Shown here: positions 55,112 through 64,000 of the stretch, in pieces
Position numbering within the stretch: position 1 is the first letter of the stretch
Layout: the number at the start of each line of letters is the position of its first letter
DNA from: Aristolochia californica
Lineage: Eukaryota; Streptophyta; Magnoliopsida; Piperales; Aristolochiaceae
Length of the DNA: 64,000 nt
NCBI GenBank assembly: GCA_029961685.1
Contig: JARWKL010000012.1
Span: 3,945,807 to 4,009,806 of the forward strand
Reading direction: 5' to 3'
The notes under the pieces: generated by a model
The model's input: the letters and a program-made list of their open reading frames with translations, nothing else
Databases searched by the model: none
Told to the model about the DNA's origin: nothing
Translations under genes and position numbers: made by a program

Positions 55112-55929
55112 TTACACCCCCTAGAAGACGAGCTTATCCTCAAGCTCGGAAGTAGTGTTTGTATGCCGACCGTCTCCTCCGGTGCGGAAGTAGCATCCGC
55201 GATAGTTATGACCCCCCCTCTGGATGCCCAAAATTGGAGTTTTTTTTTTTTTTGGCCTGGTTCGAGTTAGCCTAGGTTGACTCAGTTTAGGAACCCCAGT
55301 CCGGCGCGTGACTCAGCTTCGTGCGCTGATAAAATTTTCCTAACATAGGAAAATTTGAATTGGAAGCCAACTTCTTCCTTCGGCGGAAATTTCGCCGACG
55401 GGTCTTCCGAAATCGGAAACCTGCCGTATCCTCCTACCGATCCCGAACATAGCGGCCGTCGGTAAGTGCAGGAACTTGTCGATAGCTGCTCCTTCCCTCA
55501 GGACATCGACGAAGGCGGGTGATGGTCATCTTCCATCCTCACGGCCCCGAACAGGGTGGACATTTCACCGACGGAGTCTCTTGCTGCTTCGACGGTGAAC
55601 AGTAGCCCTTAGAGGCTTGGCTGCTTGGAAATTTGACGAGACAGACTCTCGAAAATATTTCCTGGTCGAAATGGTCGGAAAATTTTTCCTCTCCCGTGCG
55701 GAATGGAGTGTGGCTTGCCGTGAGCAGGGGAGGATTTATTTTGGAATTTCTAGATCATTTGTAGAGATTTTTGGGGCCCTCGTAGTCGGATTTGGTGTCG
55801 CAGCAGTATCACCCACCACCGATGACGTCTTGGCAGAAAACCCTACCGAATGCCCCAAATCGTGATCCCGTCGTGCAGCTTTGGATCTTCCTATGGGAAA
55901 ATTTTGAAAGTTTTCGATGCCTTGCCTTT
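55112..55929 (-). other. Element G internal sequence, non-coding, GC-rich
   Basis: No domain in six frames. Contains CG-rich text such as CGGAAATTTCGCCGACGGG and a T run at 55240. Origin unknown. Confidence 0.5.
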
Positions 55930-56223
55930 TTAGTCGTCAGCGTCCGCCTCTGCTACAGGGACTTCAGCCGGTAACGGAGACAAATTTTTTGATTTTTCCG
56001 GCCATTGGCCGTTCTGCCCGTCCGAGACTTCTGCTACTTTCTCGTCCGCGACAGCTTCGGCTACCTCTTCTCCACAGACGTTGTGATCGGATTTTTGAGG
56101 GTTTATGATCTTTTCGGCCGCAACGCAAGCAAAAAATTCTCCCATCAACTCCTGCAATTCTAACATATCTTGATACATATCTTGATAGAACTTACCGCTT
56201 GTTGTATGCAAATTTTGGACCAT
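55930..56223 (-). CDS. Short frame in element G, gag-like position, unknown function
   Basis: 97 codons on the minus strand starting MVQNLHTTSGKFYQDMYQDM, about 45 bp after the primer site. The product is acidic (rich in Glu, Asp, Ala and Val in the second half) and helical in look. Its placement and the DMYQD/DMHQD-like wording recall the gag-like start of element K2 (PTVRDMHQDLRTEV). It could be a relic gag N-terminus used for packaging, or non-functional. Confidence 0.4.
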   Translation of the reverse strand: MVQNLHTTSGKFYQDMYQDMLELQELMGEFFACVAAEKIINPQKSDHNVCGEEVAEAVADEKVAEVSDGQNGQWPEKSKNLSPLPAEVPVAEADADD

Positions 56224-56267
56224 GCAAGTCTTTTCTCTCAGGTAGAAGAATCCATCATTGTGTTCCT

Positions 56268-56279
56268 GCTCTGATACCA
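56268..56279 (-). other. Element G primer-binding site
   Basis: GCTCTGATACCA on the plus strand, the exact complement of TGGTATCAGAGC, two bases from the right LTR. Confidence 0.87.
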
Positions 56280-56281
56280 GT

Positions 56282-56624
56282 TGTTACGGTCCCGGATCTG
56301 ACACAAGGATTCGTAGGAAGGAGGAAGAAGACGAAGATCAAGCCAAAGGGAAGCTTGAAAACCCTAGAGCTCGTTGAGGAGAAATCTAAGCCTGTTTACT
56401 TTAGAATTAACCTAATTCTCAATACTTCAATGCTTCAATCATTTTTCCCTTCTCATTACTTTTACCTCTTAAATAGGGTTCACCTGGTTAGGGTTTCATA
56501 AAATATTACAAAAATATCCTTAAAAATAAATAATTCCTAAAATACCCCTATGACCTAAGATTGAAATAAAATAAAGTAAATTAAAGAAAAGAACTAAAAT
56601 AATAATATTATTGCGTGCATAACA
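56282..56624 (-). repeat. Element G 5' LTR
   Basis: On the plus strand TGTTACGGTCCCGG to GTGCATAACA. Differs from the left LTR by scattered substitutions and small indels. Related to the lone LTR at 4099-4526, which is longer by a segment near its 3' end. Confidence 0.88.
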
Positions 56625-57271
56625 TGGCACGGGTCTTATTGCATAAATCAGTTAAAAAGATGAAGAAACTTGCCGATTTGAAGAGGAAGGCGTCTTCTTT
56701 CAATGTAGGTGACCAGGTCCTTCTCAAACTCAGACCTGAACAATTTCGTTACCTAAGAAGCAAGATCAAAGGTCTTTTGAAGAAATATGAAGGCCCCTTT
56801 CCTATCATTAAAAGTGTGGGCAACCTCGCCTACAAATTGCAGCTGCCGAAAAGGGTTTAAGTTCCACAATGTTTTTCATGTATCAAACTTTAAACCTTGT
56901 TTTGAAGACCCGAACTCGGATAGAATAGTTGACCCAATAGCTCCTATGGATGTATTAACTACTTTTGTAAACAAAGTAGAGTATATTATTGCAGACTGAG
57001 AGGAGCGCCAAAGGGGCAAGCCCCAGAGGACGCAATACTTGGTCAAGTGGCAGGGTCAACCGGAAAGCGAGGCAACATGGCAAGACGCTGCCGAGTTGTG
57101 CAAGTTTGAAAAGAAGGTGGCCGACTATCGCCAGGGGACGCAGATGAGGGCGTATGCCTTATGGCAATGGGAGTATGAGATGGAGGATGAATCCATGGTG
57201 TGGCCAAACACCAAGGCCAAAGACTATGCAAGTCCAATGCATAGCAATAGCACCGACGAGAGATTTCTAAG
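56625..57271 (+). pseudogene. Family A integrase C-terminal domain and chromodomain, copy A3
   Basis: Resumes after element G: ARVLLHKSVKKMKKLADLKRKASSFNVGDQVLLKLRPEQ in frame to 56860, a one-base frameshift at about 56855, FHNVFHVSNFKPCFED, then TGA at 56997. The chromodomain follows (YLVKWQGQPESEATWQDAAELCKFEKKVADYRQ, 57031-57140). The TGA at 56997 matches the TGA at 870 in A1, so this stop predates their separation. Confidence 0.88.
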
Positions 57272-57667
57272 GGCTAGGGACAAAAGTTGGTTGGTTTCTG
57301 AGTATTTCTAGGGCCTTCTAAAGGCCAGAGGAGGAGGCTATAAATAGAGGGGCCTCTCCCATTGTAAAACATTCGGGGGATTCTTAGCATTCTTTGCTCT
57401 TCAAGTATATAGAGAGAGTTTTTAGCCTTTGGCCTTCAAGAGTATTTGGCCACCCTTTGTAAAATTGTCTTCTCAATACAAAGTTGTCTTTTCTCTTCCA
57501 CATCTTTGATCTTTCCATTATCCTTTTGTCTTGCAACATCTAGTGTGGAGGTTGGGTGGAGGATCCTAGGCACAAGGAGGCTGACTAATTCTTGGGAAGA
57601 GCTAGGCCGCATGAGGTAGATATTTCGCTTGGCTAGACGAACTTAGTACAAATCTAACCGTGTGACA
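57272..57667 (+). repeat. Family A LTR, first of the A3/A4 pair
   Basis: 396 bp ending GTGTGACA, with start decayed to GGCTA. TATA-like CTATAAATAGAGG at about 57338. Confidence 0.85.
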
Positions 57668-58344
57668 ACTGGTATCAGAGCGGCGGTGGGAGTATGAGAT
57701 GGAGGATGAAGCCATTGTGTGGCCAGACACCAAGGCCGAAGATTGTGCAAGTCCAGTGTATAGTAATAGCACCGACAACCAAGGCCAAGTGCAATGGCAC
57801 AACACAGAGGGGTGCACACATATGGCCGGCTTGGCAGCTGTTGCAGAGAAAGAAGACATACTTGAGCTTGCCAGATGGATGGCCAAATAGCAAGATGCGC
57901 AACGACGCCAACAACCCGACCAACAAGTGCACAAGCGGATTGAAATGGGGTTGCGGCTAGCAGGCATGTAGGCGGGTTGCAATGAGGTTACGGCCAACAG
58001 GCGTACAGGTGGGTCAAAAAGGGGTTGGGCCAACAGGCACGCAGGTGGGTCGAAATGGGGTTGCCGCGACTAGGACTCCAGGCGCATCCATAGGCACGGG
58101 CACCACCAGGACTCCAAGCGCATCCGCAGGTGTGCGTTCGACCAGGACTCCAGGCGCATTCAGAGGCGCACAAAGAGGGGTTGTGCCCAGGCACATCCTG
58201 AGGCACGTGAAGCGGGGTTGCACATTCAACGACACTTGCGCGACCAGGACTCTAGTCGCACGCGCAACCAGGGCACCTTTGACGCCAGAATTCGAACTTC
58301 CAAGAATTGGTGGGGGTTGCTGGGCATCTTTAGAGATTTCTAAG
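57668..58344 (+). repeat. Inter-LTR fragment with primer site and basic repeat, second example
   Basis: A perfect primer site TGGTATCAGAGC at 57670-57681 is followed by the chromodomain tail and the GC-rich repeat region, collinear with 1541-2180. An open frame of 130 codons at 57982-58374 carries the repeat peptide (RTPGASIGTGTTRTPSASAG, then VRSTRTPGAFRGA). The frame is kept although bases differ from A1. Confidence 0.75.
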
Positions 58345-58740
58345 GGGCAGGGACGGAAGTTGGTTGGTTTCTGAGTATTTCTAGGGCCTTCTAAAGGCCA
58401 GGAGAGGAGGATATAAATAGAGGGGTCTCTCCCATTGTAAAGCATTCGGGAGATTCTTAGCATTCTTTGCTCTTCAAGCATATAGAGAGAGTTTTTAGCC
58501 TTTAGCCTTCAAGAGTGTTTGACCACCCTTTGTAACATTGTCTTCTCAATACAAAGTTGGCTTTTCTCTTCCATATCTTTGGTCTTTCCGTTGTCCTTTT
58601 GTCTTGCAACATCTAGTGTGGAGGTTGCGTGGAGGATGTGAGGCACAAGGTGGCTGACTAGTTCTTGGGAAGAGCTAGGCTGCACAGGGTAGATATTCCG
58701 CTTGGCTAGACGGACTTAGTCCAAATCTAATCGCGTGACA
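58345..58740 (+). repeat. Family A LTR, second of the A3/A4 pair
   Basis: 396 bp, start decayed to GGGCA, end GCGTGACA. The primer site after it (58743-58753) is damaged: TGTCACAGAGC. Confidence 0.85.
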
Positions 58741-58766
58741 ACTGTCACAGAGCCAAGTTGCAATCA

Positions 58767-59784
58767 ATGGCATCCACAAGTGGAGAAGATGCTTCAAGAG
58801 GCAAAGAACAAGTAAGTGACATTAACTTTTGTTTTATAACTCTTGAGCATCGTTTGGACTACATTGAAAATCTTTGTACGAACTGGGAGGAGTTCGTTCA
58901 AAGGACGATTAAGGAACATCAACCAACTCCGAATTGGCTGAGAGGCTTTGAGGAAGAATTCCATTCAGCCATTGCCGTCATGAGGGTGGAGATGGAACAA
59001 TTGGGGAAGGACGTCAAAGACCTCTCTAGGGAGTTGCATGCAAGACTCTCCTTGTGAGAACAAGCCTTGGCAAATGGAGGGGCTGTTCATGCACAAGCAA
59101 AGATCAAGGTGCTTGAGCCAAAGTCTTTCACTGGGAAGAGAGATGCAAAGGTCATAGATAATTTTCTATGGCAATTGGAGCAATACTTCCTTGCTAGCAA
59201 GCTCACCAACGAGCAAGCTAAGGTTAGTACGACTGCCAATTTCTTATCTGATGATGCTATTCTCTGGTCGAGAAGACGCATGGGAGATGAGCAAGAGGGA
59301 GAGGACCCCGTCCACACTTGGGACGATTTCAAGAGGGAGCTGCGGAGGCATTTATTTCCCGAAGATGTTGAGTACCAAGCAAGGAAGGAACTTCGTGCAT
59401 TGACGTCGAAAGGCACTATTCAAGATTATGTACAATCCTTCACTTCCTTATGTTTTGTATCTACAACATGACAGATGAGGATCTTCTTTTTTCGTTTCTT
59501 GTTGGCTTACGTCCATAGGCTGAGTAAGAATTGAGAAGACGGGAGGTAAAGACATTAGCTTCAGCTTTATCTACTGCTGAAAAGTTAACGGAATATAAGA
59601 GAAGGAATGATTCGGCTAACAAAATGTCTAAGGAAAATAACAATGGTAAAACAAATTTTAAGAAGAAGGAGAAAGGGGAGAAGAAGCCATGGGTAAAGGA
59701 CGCCAAGGCTAGGTCGGAAGAGAAGAAAAGTGGGGACAAACAGAAAAAGAAGGTCCATTGTTTCATATGTGAGGAGAGCACTAT
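58767..59784 (+). pseudogene. Family A gag, copy A4
   Basis: ATG 58767 opens a 97-codon frame (MASTSGEDASRGKEQVSD, TLEHRLDYIENLCTNWEEFV) ending in TGA at 59055. The capsid frame 59067-59471 follows (KVIDNFLWQLEQYFLASKLTNEQ). A Lys-rich linker at 59531-59760 leads to a damaged zinc knuckle (CFICEESTM, one base lost). The first 97 codons give the cleanest view of the family A gag N-terminus. Confidence 0.86.
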
Positions 59785-60440
59785 GTGAGGGATTGTCCTA
59801 AAAAGAGGCTCCTCAATGCTGTTCAAACTGAGATGGACAATGGAGGAATTGAGCCTAGGATGGGCTCTCTAACACTTCTCAATGCTGCTATCCGTTCAAA
59901 GGAGGAGAAGGTTGCTCCACTTCCGGTAAGACCCTTAAGGGAACTCCTTTTTATCTCTCTAACACTTGTTGGACGTACTGTTAAAGCAATGGTGGACACA
60001 GACGCCACCCACAACTTCCTTTCGGAGGACGAGGCTAGATGCCTAAGGATACGAGGAGAGAAAGATGAGAGCAAATTAAAAGCTGTAAATTTTGTTGCTC
60101 GTGAAGTCCAAGGCATCGCCAAGGACGTCCCAGTGGAGATAGGCAAGTAGGTAGGATTTTTGAATTTTACTATTGTTGGCATGGATGATTTCAATGTGAT
60201 TTTGGGAATGGAGTTTTTCACGTTTTTAAAGGTTTTTGTAATGCCGCATGTTGGAGTAGTGGAGATTATGGACGAGCAAAGTCCTTGTAGAATTTTTGAA
60301 CTTGACAACAAAGATGTAACAAAAAAGGACTTAATTTTATCAGCCCTCCAGCTTAAAAAATGTCTTAAGTAGGGTTGTTCTACTTACATTGCTTCTATTT
60401 GTGCAATAGAGCAGGTTGAGGTCATGCCTACCCCTAAGGA
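59785..60440 (+). pseudogene. Family A protease, copy A4
   Basis: A 121-codon frame (59785-60150) includes VDTDATHNFLSEDEARCL, where the Gly of the active-site D-T-G is replaced by Asp. A TAG at 60148 separates it from FTIVGMDDFNVILGMEFF. Confidence 0.83.
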
Positions 60441-60704
60441 TGTATAACGCGGGGAAGGCCAATAGTGCTGCTGACGCACTGAGTAGGAAGGTGGACACAC
60501 CTAACTCTTACGAGGAAGAGACCAGCTAGAGCTTGGCACACATAGCTCAGCTAGCACCAGCATTATGCGTGCGCGCGGCATAGGAGGAAACGTGCACGAC
60601 ACGTTGCATTCGAGTGGTTGAAACCCTGCATACCGTAGCAGCTAGCACTTGCTTCACGCGCACCATGCGTGGTGCGGTAGCAGCAGAACATGTTGAGGCG
60701 CACA
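60441..60704 (+). pseudogene. Family A copy A4: RNase H-integrase spacer joined directly to protease
   Basis: At about 60440 the sequence jumps from the protease linker (ATGCCTACCCCTAAG) to the end of RNase H (MYNAGKANSAADALSRK), deleting the whole of RT and most of RNase H, about 1.3 kb compared with A3. The CpG-rich spacer follows and is cut at 60704. Confidence 0.82.
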
Positions 60705-61737
60705 GTCAATACATCGTGGATTGGATGGGGGCTGATGTGTTATCGCATACAACCAAAAATAAAACCTATACTCCTAAAAATATATGTACCAGTGCGAGTA
60801 AGGATCATTCCCTTGAAGAGTGATTAGTTTAATTTTATGCTCCATGAACAAGGATGGAAGGGGCGTAGGTGGGTGGGTTTGAGTATAATGAAAAAACTTT
60901 TAAGAAAAACAACTAAGAAACAATTCAAATTAAAGGATTGAAATCAACCAAAAGAACAAACCTTGGTCTAAGTCAACATCTACCATCGGAATTTCACAAC
61001 TGATCATCGATGCAAACATGTATTAATTCGCACTTGAGTATTCACCGTTGGAACTATCTTCTTATCTTTCCTTAGTCATAGTTAATTAGAAAATAACAAC
61101 TAAACAACCCAAGACAAGCGCTAAAGGTTTAATCTAGCAACAACCTTAAGAATTAGAGAGATCAATGAAACTAAACAACACAAGCACAAGCGACTGCATT
61201 TAATTTAGTCCAACGTTCTTCTTAAGGTCTAATTGACGCAACAAATCATCAAATCTCAATTGCTTCACAAGTTAGAGGGATAAAAAATTTACAGATTTGA
61301 CATCTAACCCAGTAGATTGTAACGAGTAATAAACTAGTAGGCCTCCTAGTGATTAAACGAGACAATCATGAAAAAAATTACAGAAGAATATATGATACTC
61401 AAAACATAAATTAAACGATGAAAAAGAATCAAATCTCACAGTTTTATTGATTCCTATGACTTCAGTTTCCTTTGACCAAGTCTGAAAGTTTAGCCACGCA
61501 GTGCCATGAAGAAAATTGAAGAAAAAACTAGAGAAAAGAGGAGGAAAAGCTAGATAAGGGAAAAAAACAAGGTGGGGAAGGGGTGTCGGCTGAACTCCCC
61601 TTGTACCTCCTCTTCTTAGTCCCTTAAGGTTTAGGGTTTTCCTCTTTTTATTCCCCCTCTTTTTTTCCGTTCCAGGACATCACAATCCACATGTTGTGAC
61701 TTCAAGCCCGATTTCGACCTGGATTCAACCAATATCT
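60705..61737 (-). repeat. Second copy of the Athila LTR fragment
   Basis: Collinear and nearly identical with 33956-34990. Differences include a 22-bp deletion near 61092 and a changed G-run near 61570. The left junction with A4 is at 60704/60705, and both copies begin at the same base (GTCAATACATCG). Confidence 0.85.
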
Positions 61738-63001
61738 TGTTATGACCTCAATAGCAGCCCAGGTCATGCAGAGGCACCATGGCTGAGTCAATTAGTATTA
61801 AGTTACTTTCTTTTCTTTCAATTTATTTTTACTTTATTTTTATTTTAGTTAAAGAGTTAATATGTCGCAGGGGCATTAATCTCCTCAACGAGTTCAGGGG
61901 TGTGTGTTCTCTTTAACGAATCTTGGATTTTCAAGCTTCCATTCAGCTTAATTCTTCTGTTTTTTTTTTTTTCTATGAATCACTATGTGAGATCCAGGAT
62001 CGTAATAACTGGTATGAGAGTGGTATCATTGAACACAATGATCGATTCTTCAACCTGACAGGAAATAGTGCAGGAATTGCACCCAACGGTACGTGACATG
62101 CATCAAGATTTGCGCACAGAGGTTTTAGTACAGCATGATGGAATGCGTGAGTCTTCCATTAGAATATCTATGGAATGGGACGCAACCGAGAGGCAACTTT
62201 CCAAGGCCGTAGAGAATAAGGTCGTGCGACCTCAAATCTCTGAGTTGGGAAATCCATAGCAAAAGTCCAAGTCCCTGGAAGTCCGAATCGGACGGGTATT
62301 CTGCTAAAACTCAACGGTAATGGCTGATCTGGGTTTGACCTCAAAAACCCTTCTCACGGCCAGCAGAACGTCTCCCAGAATAGAAGAGGGAAAAATTCCG
62401 ATCAGGTTCTGTCTCGGCAAAACAGTGCGGCTAACCTCAAGTTTCCTCGGCACAACCCCATTCTGTTTCACATGCCGTCGACGACCGCCAACCCTATTCG
62501 AAATTTCAGCCCCGACTTGCTGTTGTTCACCATCGGAAAAGGTTGAGGCCACGGCTGTCTGCTGTTCGCCGTCAGAAAAAAGGTGAGGTTGCCTTTCGCG
62601 GAAGAAGAAACTTTAGGAACAGTGAGTTCGCATTTAAATTCCGACACCTCTCAATCTCGCTCTCTGCAGCCTAGCGGGAATCCAACTTCAACGAATTTCG
62701 GGGTAAGTTTTTGAGACGATTTTCTCCGACATTTTTCTTCTCCTTTCTCAAGTCCTTTGATGTTTACAAAAACCCTCTACAATGGCGTTGGGGGTGTTCC
62801 ATTGGACTAGAAAAACAGAAAGGTTACTCCAATTTTGACGGAATTCAGGCTTTATTGTCAGAAATTCGAGATGGAAATTTTCTGATGATAATTCCTATTT
62901 GTAATTCTATGCTTAGCAATTTGGGGTTTGTGGAAATGGTAGAGAATATGCTATGGTTGATGAATTATATTGCTGTTCATGAGAACAAAATCAATTTCTA
63001 G

Positions 63002-63265
63002 GCGGTGACAGAACAGGGAATAATTGATGCGGTTTTGTGTGGGCATATCGATTTTGTGTCTGATCCATGGTCATCAATTTCCAGTAGTCCAAAAAAACTT
63101 GTAAATTAGATGTTGAGAGCAGATCCTACAGAACGCCTTTCTGCAATTCTAGTTCTAAACCATCCATGGGTCCGTCTGGGTGGGGATGCACCTGACAATC
63201 CAATGGACAGTGCAGTTTTAACTACAATGAAGCAAAGTTCAGAAGTGACATCCGACTCTTCTTTG
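63002..63265 (+). pseudogene. Captured CDPK fragment, copy in K2
   Basis: Same segment as 36254-36515 ([49 protein letters not shown]). A TAG at 63107-63109 replaces the AAG Lys codon of K1, so this copy is interrupted and K1 is closer to the captured sequence. Confidence 0.8.
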
Positions 63266-63699
63266 TCCCCCAAGGCTTCGGCGGTGACCAGGGACATACT
63301 GCCTTCTGCCAATGGGGAAGCCGTGGTGGCATATCATGCCAGGGCTGTTAATGCTGTGCGGGTTCAGACACGATGTGTTGAATCGGATCCACCCGTAGAT
63401 TTTGTTAATGAAACAGTCCTAAGTTTAGAAGTTGCAGTGGCTAGCGATGCAAAGCTCAAATTCAGGACTTTTGAAGCAAAATTATAGTCCGGTGCAGGAT
63501 GTTGATTCTTGCCGCACAGGGACTACAACAAATGCATGTGCTATTCTTGGAGCTCTTGAGACTGAGATGATGCTGAAATTTAAAATTGCTGTTGCTGTTG
63601 CAGTGAAGAAAGGTGCACAACATCAGAAAATGCAAACTGAGAGTAAGGATTTTGATGCAGCAGGTGGCCCTTCTTCATTTTGGAAAGTCTGACTTTATT

Positions 63700-64000
63700 T
63701 CATCGGTGGCAAATCTGGGTGCTGCCAGTGGAACATTAGATGCTGCCAACCAGGATAATGGGGTAATGTTGATGGATGTATATTCAAATTGTGGGATGAC
63801 TACAGTCAATTTGTTTTCAGCACTGCCCACTGTTCCAGCAGTATTGAAGGTCAATCTGCCCACAGTTCAGATAACCAATCTCTTGCAGTGGGCTAATCCT
63901 ATACTGGATGAAATGCCTACAATAGAGGTGGAGTACTGGAATTATATAATCAGAGGTTATGTTGAAAAGGGGATCGTTATACTGGCTGGAAATTTACACG
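63700..64000 (+). pseudogene. PPR-like segment in K2, cut by the window end
   Basis: Matches 36917-37222 (LMDVYSNCGMTTVNLFSALP in frame). K2 reads CTGGATGAAATGCC where K1 reads CTGGAGAAATGCC, a one-base difference in length that changes the frame of all later sequence. Confidence 0.5.

Larger units (their letters stand above)
54768..56624 (-). mobile_element. Element G: small non-autonomous LTR element, family B LTRs
   Basis: 1857 bp with LTRs of 344 bp (54768-55111) and 343 bp (56282-56624) and a perfect target duplication TGGCA (54763-54767, 56625-56629). On the minus strand a primer site TGGTATCAGAGC lies next to the right LTR (56268-56279), so the element reads right to left. The 1170-bp internal part holds one short frame and no gag-pol domains. 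Confidence 0.9.
61738..64000 (+). mobile_element. Element K2: second copy of the gene-capturing element, running off the window
   Basis: 5' LTR at 61738-62007 and primer site at 62010-62021 (TGGTATGAGAGT, damaged). The gag-like frame (62068-62259) is open here, unlike K1. The upstream captured region (62304-63001), CDPK fragment (63002-63265) and following segments match K1 with scattered substitutions. The window ends at the position matching 37222 in K1. Its left flank TATCT (61733-61737) equals the right flank of K1. Confidence 0.85.

Noticed and set aside
56268..56279. Matches to tRNA ends as tRNA genes
   Set aside because: Only 12-13 bases match, each directly next to an LTR, as expected for primer-binding sites.

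Overview
This window is plant nuclear DNA, most likely from a eudicot. It holds one apparently intact host gene, a two-exon cytochrome P450 of the CYP82 type at 12904-14609. Most of the remainder is a deep nest of LTR retrotransposons. Plant origin is supported by the GT-AG intron, the CYP82-type protein, Ty1/copia and Ty3/gypsy elements with initiator-tRNA-type primer sites (TGGTATCAGAGC and variants), and an Athila-type integrase. The species cannot be named from the sequence. No tRNA, rRNA or CRISPR array was seen, and almost every retroelement frame carries stops or frameshifts.

Layout, left half. 1-4098 is a chromovirus (family A, copy A1): pol end, LTR, a 640-bp inter-LTR piece, a second LTR, then gag-protease. 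4099-4526 is a lone family-B LTR at the join to another chromovirus (family H, copy H1, 4527-8027). 8028-12843 is AT-rich and almost featureless apart from a copia LTR remnant and a tandem repeat. The P450 follows, and an LTR starts 17 bp after its stop codon. 14627-16427 is a tandem LTR-internal-LTR-internal remnant (family I). It is cut by a second H element (H2, 16428-21621), which is itself split in its reverse transcriptase by a small non-autonomous element (J, 19058-21309, TSD GAATT). 21995-32786 is a minus-strand copia element (D) split by a nearly full-length plus-strand copia element (C, 22989-28749, TSD AAGTC) and by a 1841-bp putative solo LTR (30277-32117, TSD TGTAG).

Layout, right half. 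An Athila-type element on the minus strand (33956-43196) has an LTR split by the most unusual object here, element K1 (34991-39378). K1 has LTRs, a primer site, a short gag-like start and a chromodomain remnant, but in place of most of gag-pol it carries sequence resembling pieces of host genes: a clear calcium-dependent protein kinase segment and several pentatricopeptide-repeat-like segments. The block 'Athila LTR + K' occurs a second time at 60705-64000 and runs off the window. Between the two blocks lie a truncated copia element (F, 43197-44391) and two family-A copies fused head to head (A2 minus, A3 plus, junction 48816/48817). A3 is interrupted by a putative solo LTR (53047-54719, TSD CTCAT) and a small non-autonomous element (G, 54768-56624, TSD TGGCA). 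It then leads through the same LTR-fragment-LTR block seen in A1 into copy A4 (58767-60704).

The parts do not form a pathway. The P450 is probably a specialised-metabolism oxidase acting alone at the ER. The retroelements record repeated insertion, LTR recombination, inversion and duplication. The best candidates for something undescribed are the gene-capturing K family, the conserved three-LTR block of family A with its encoded basic 12-residue repeat, and the small non-autonomous elements J and G.
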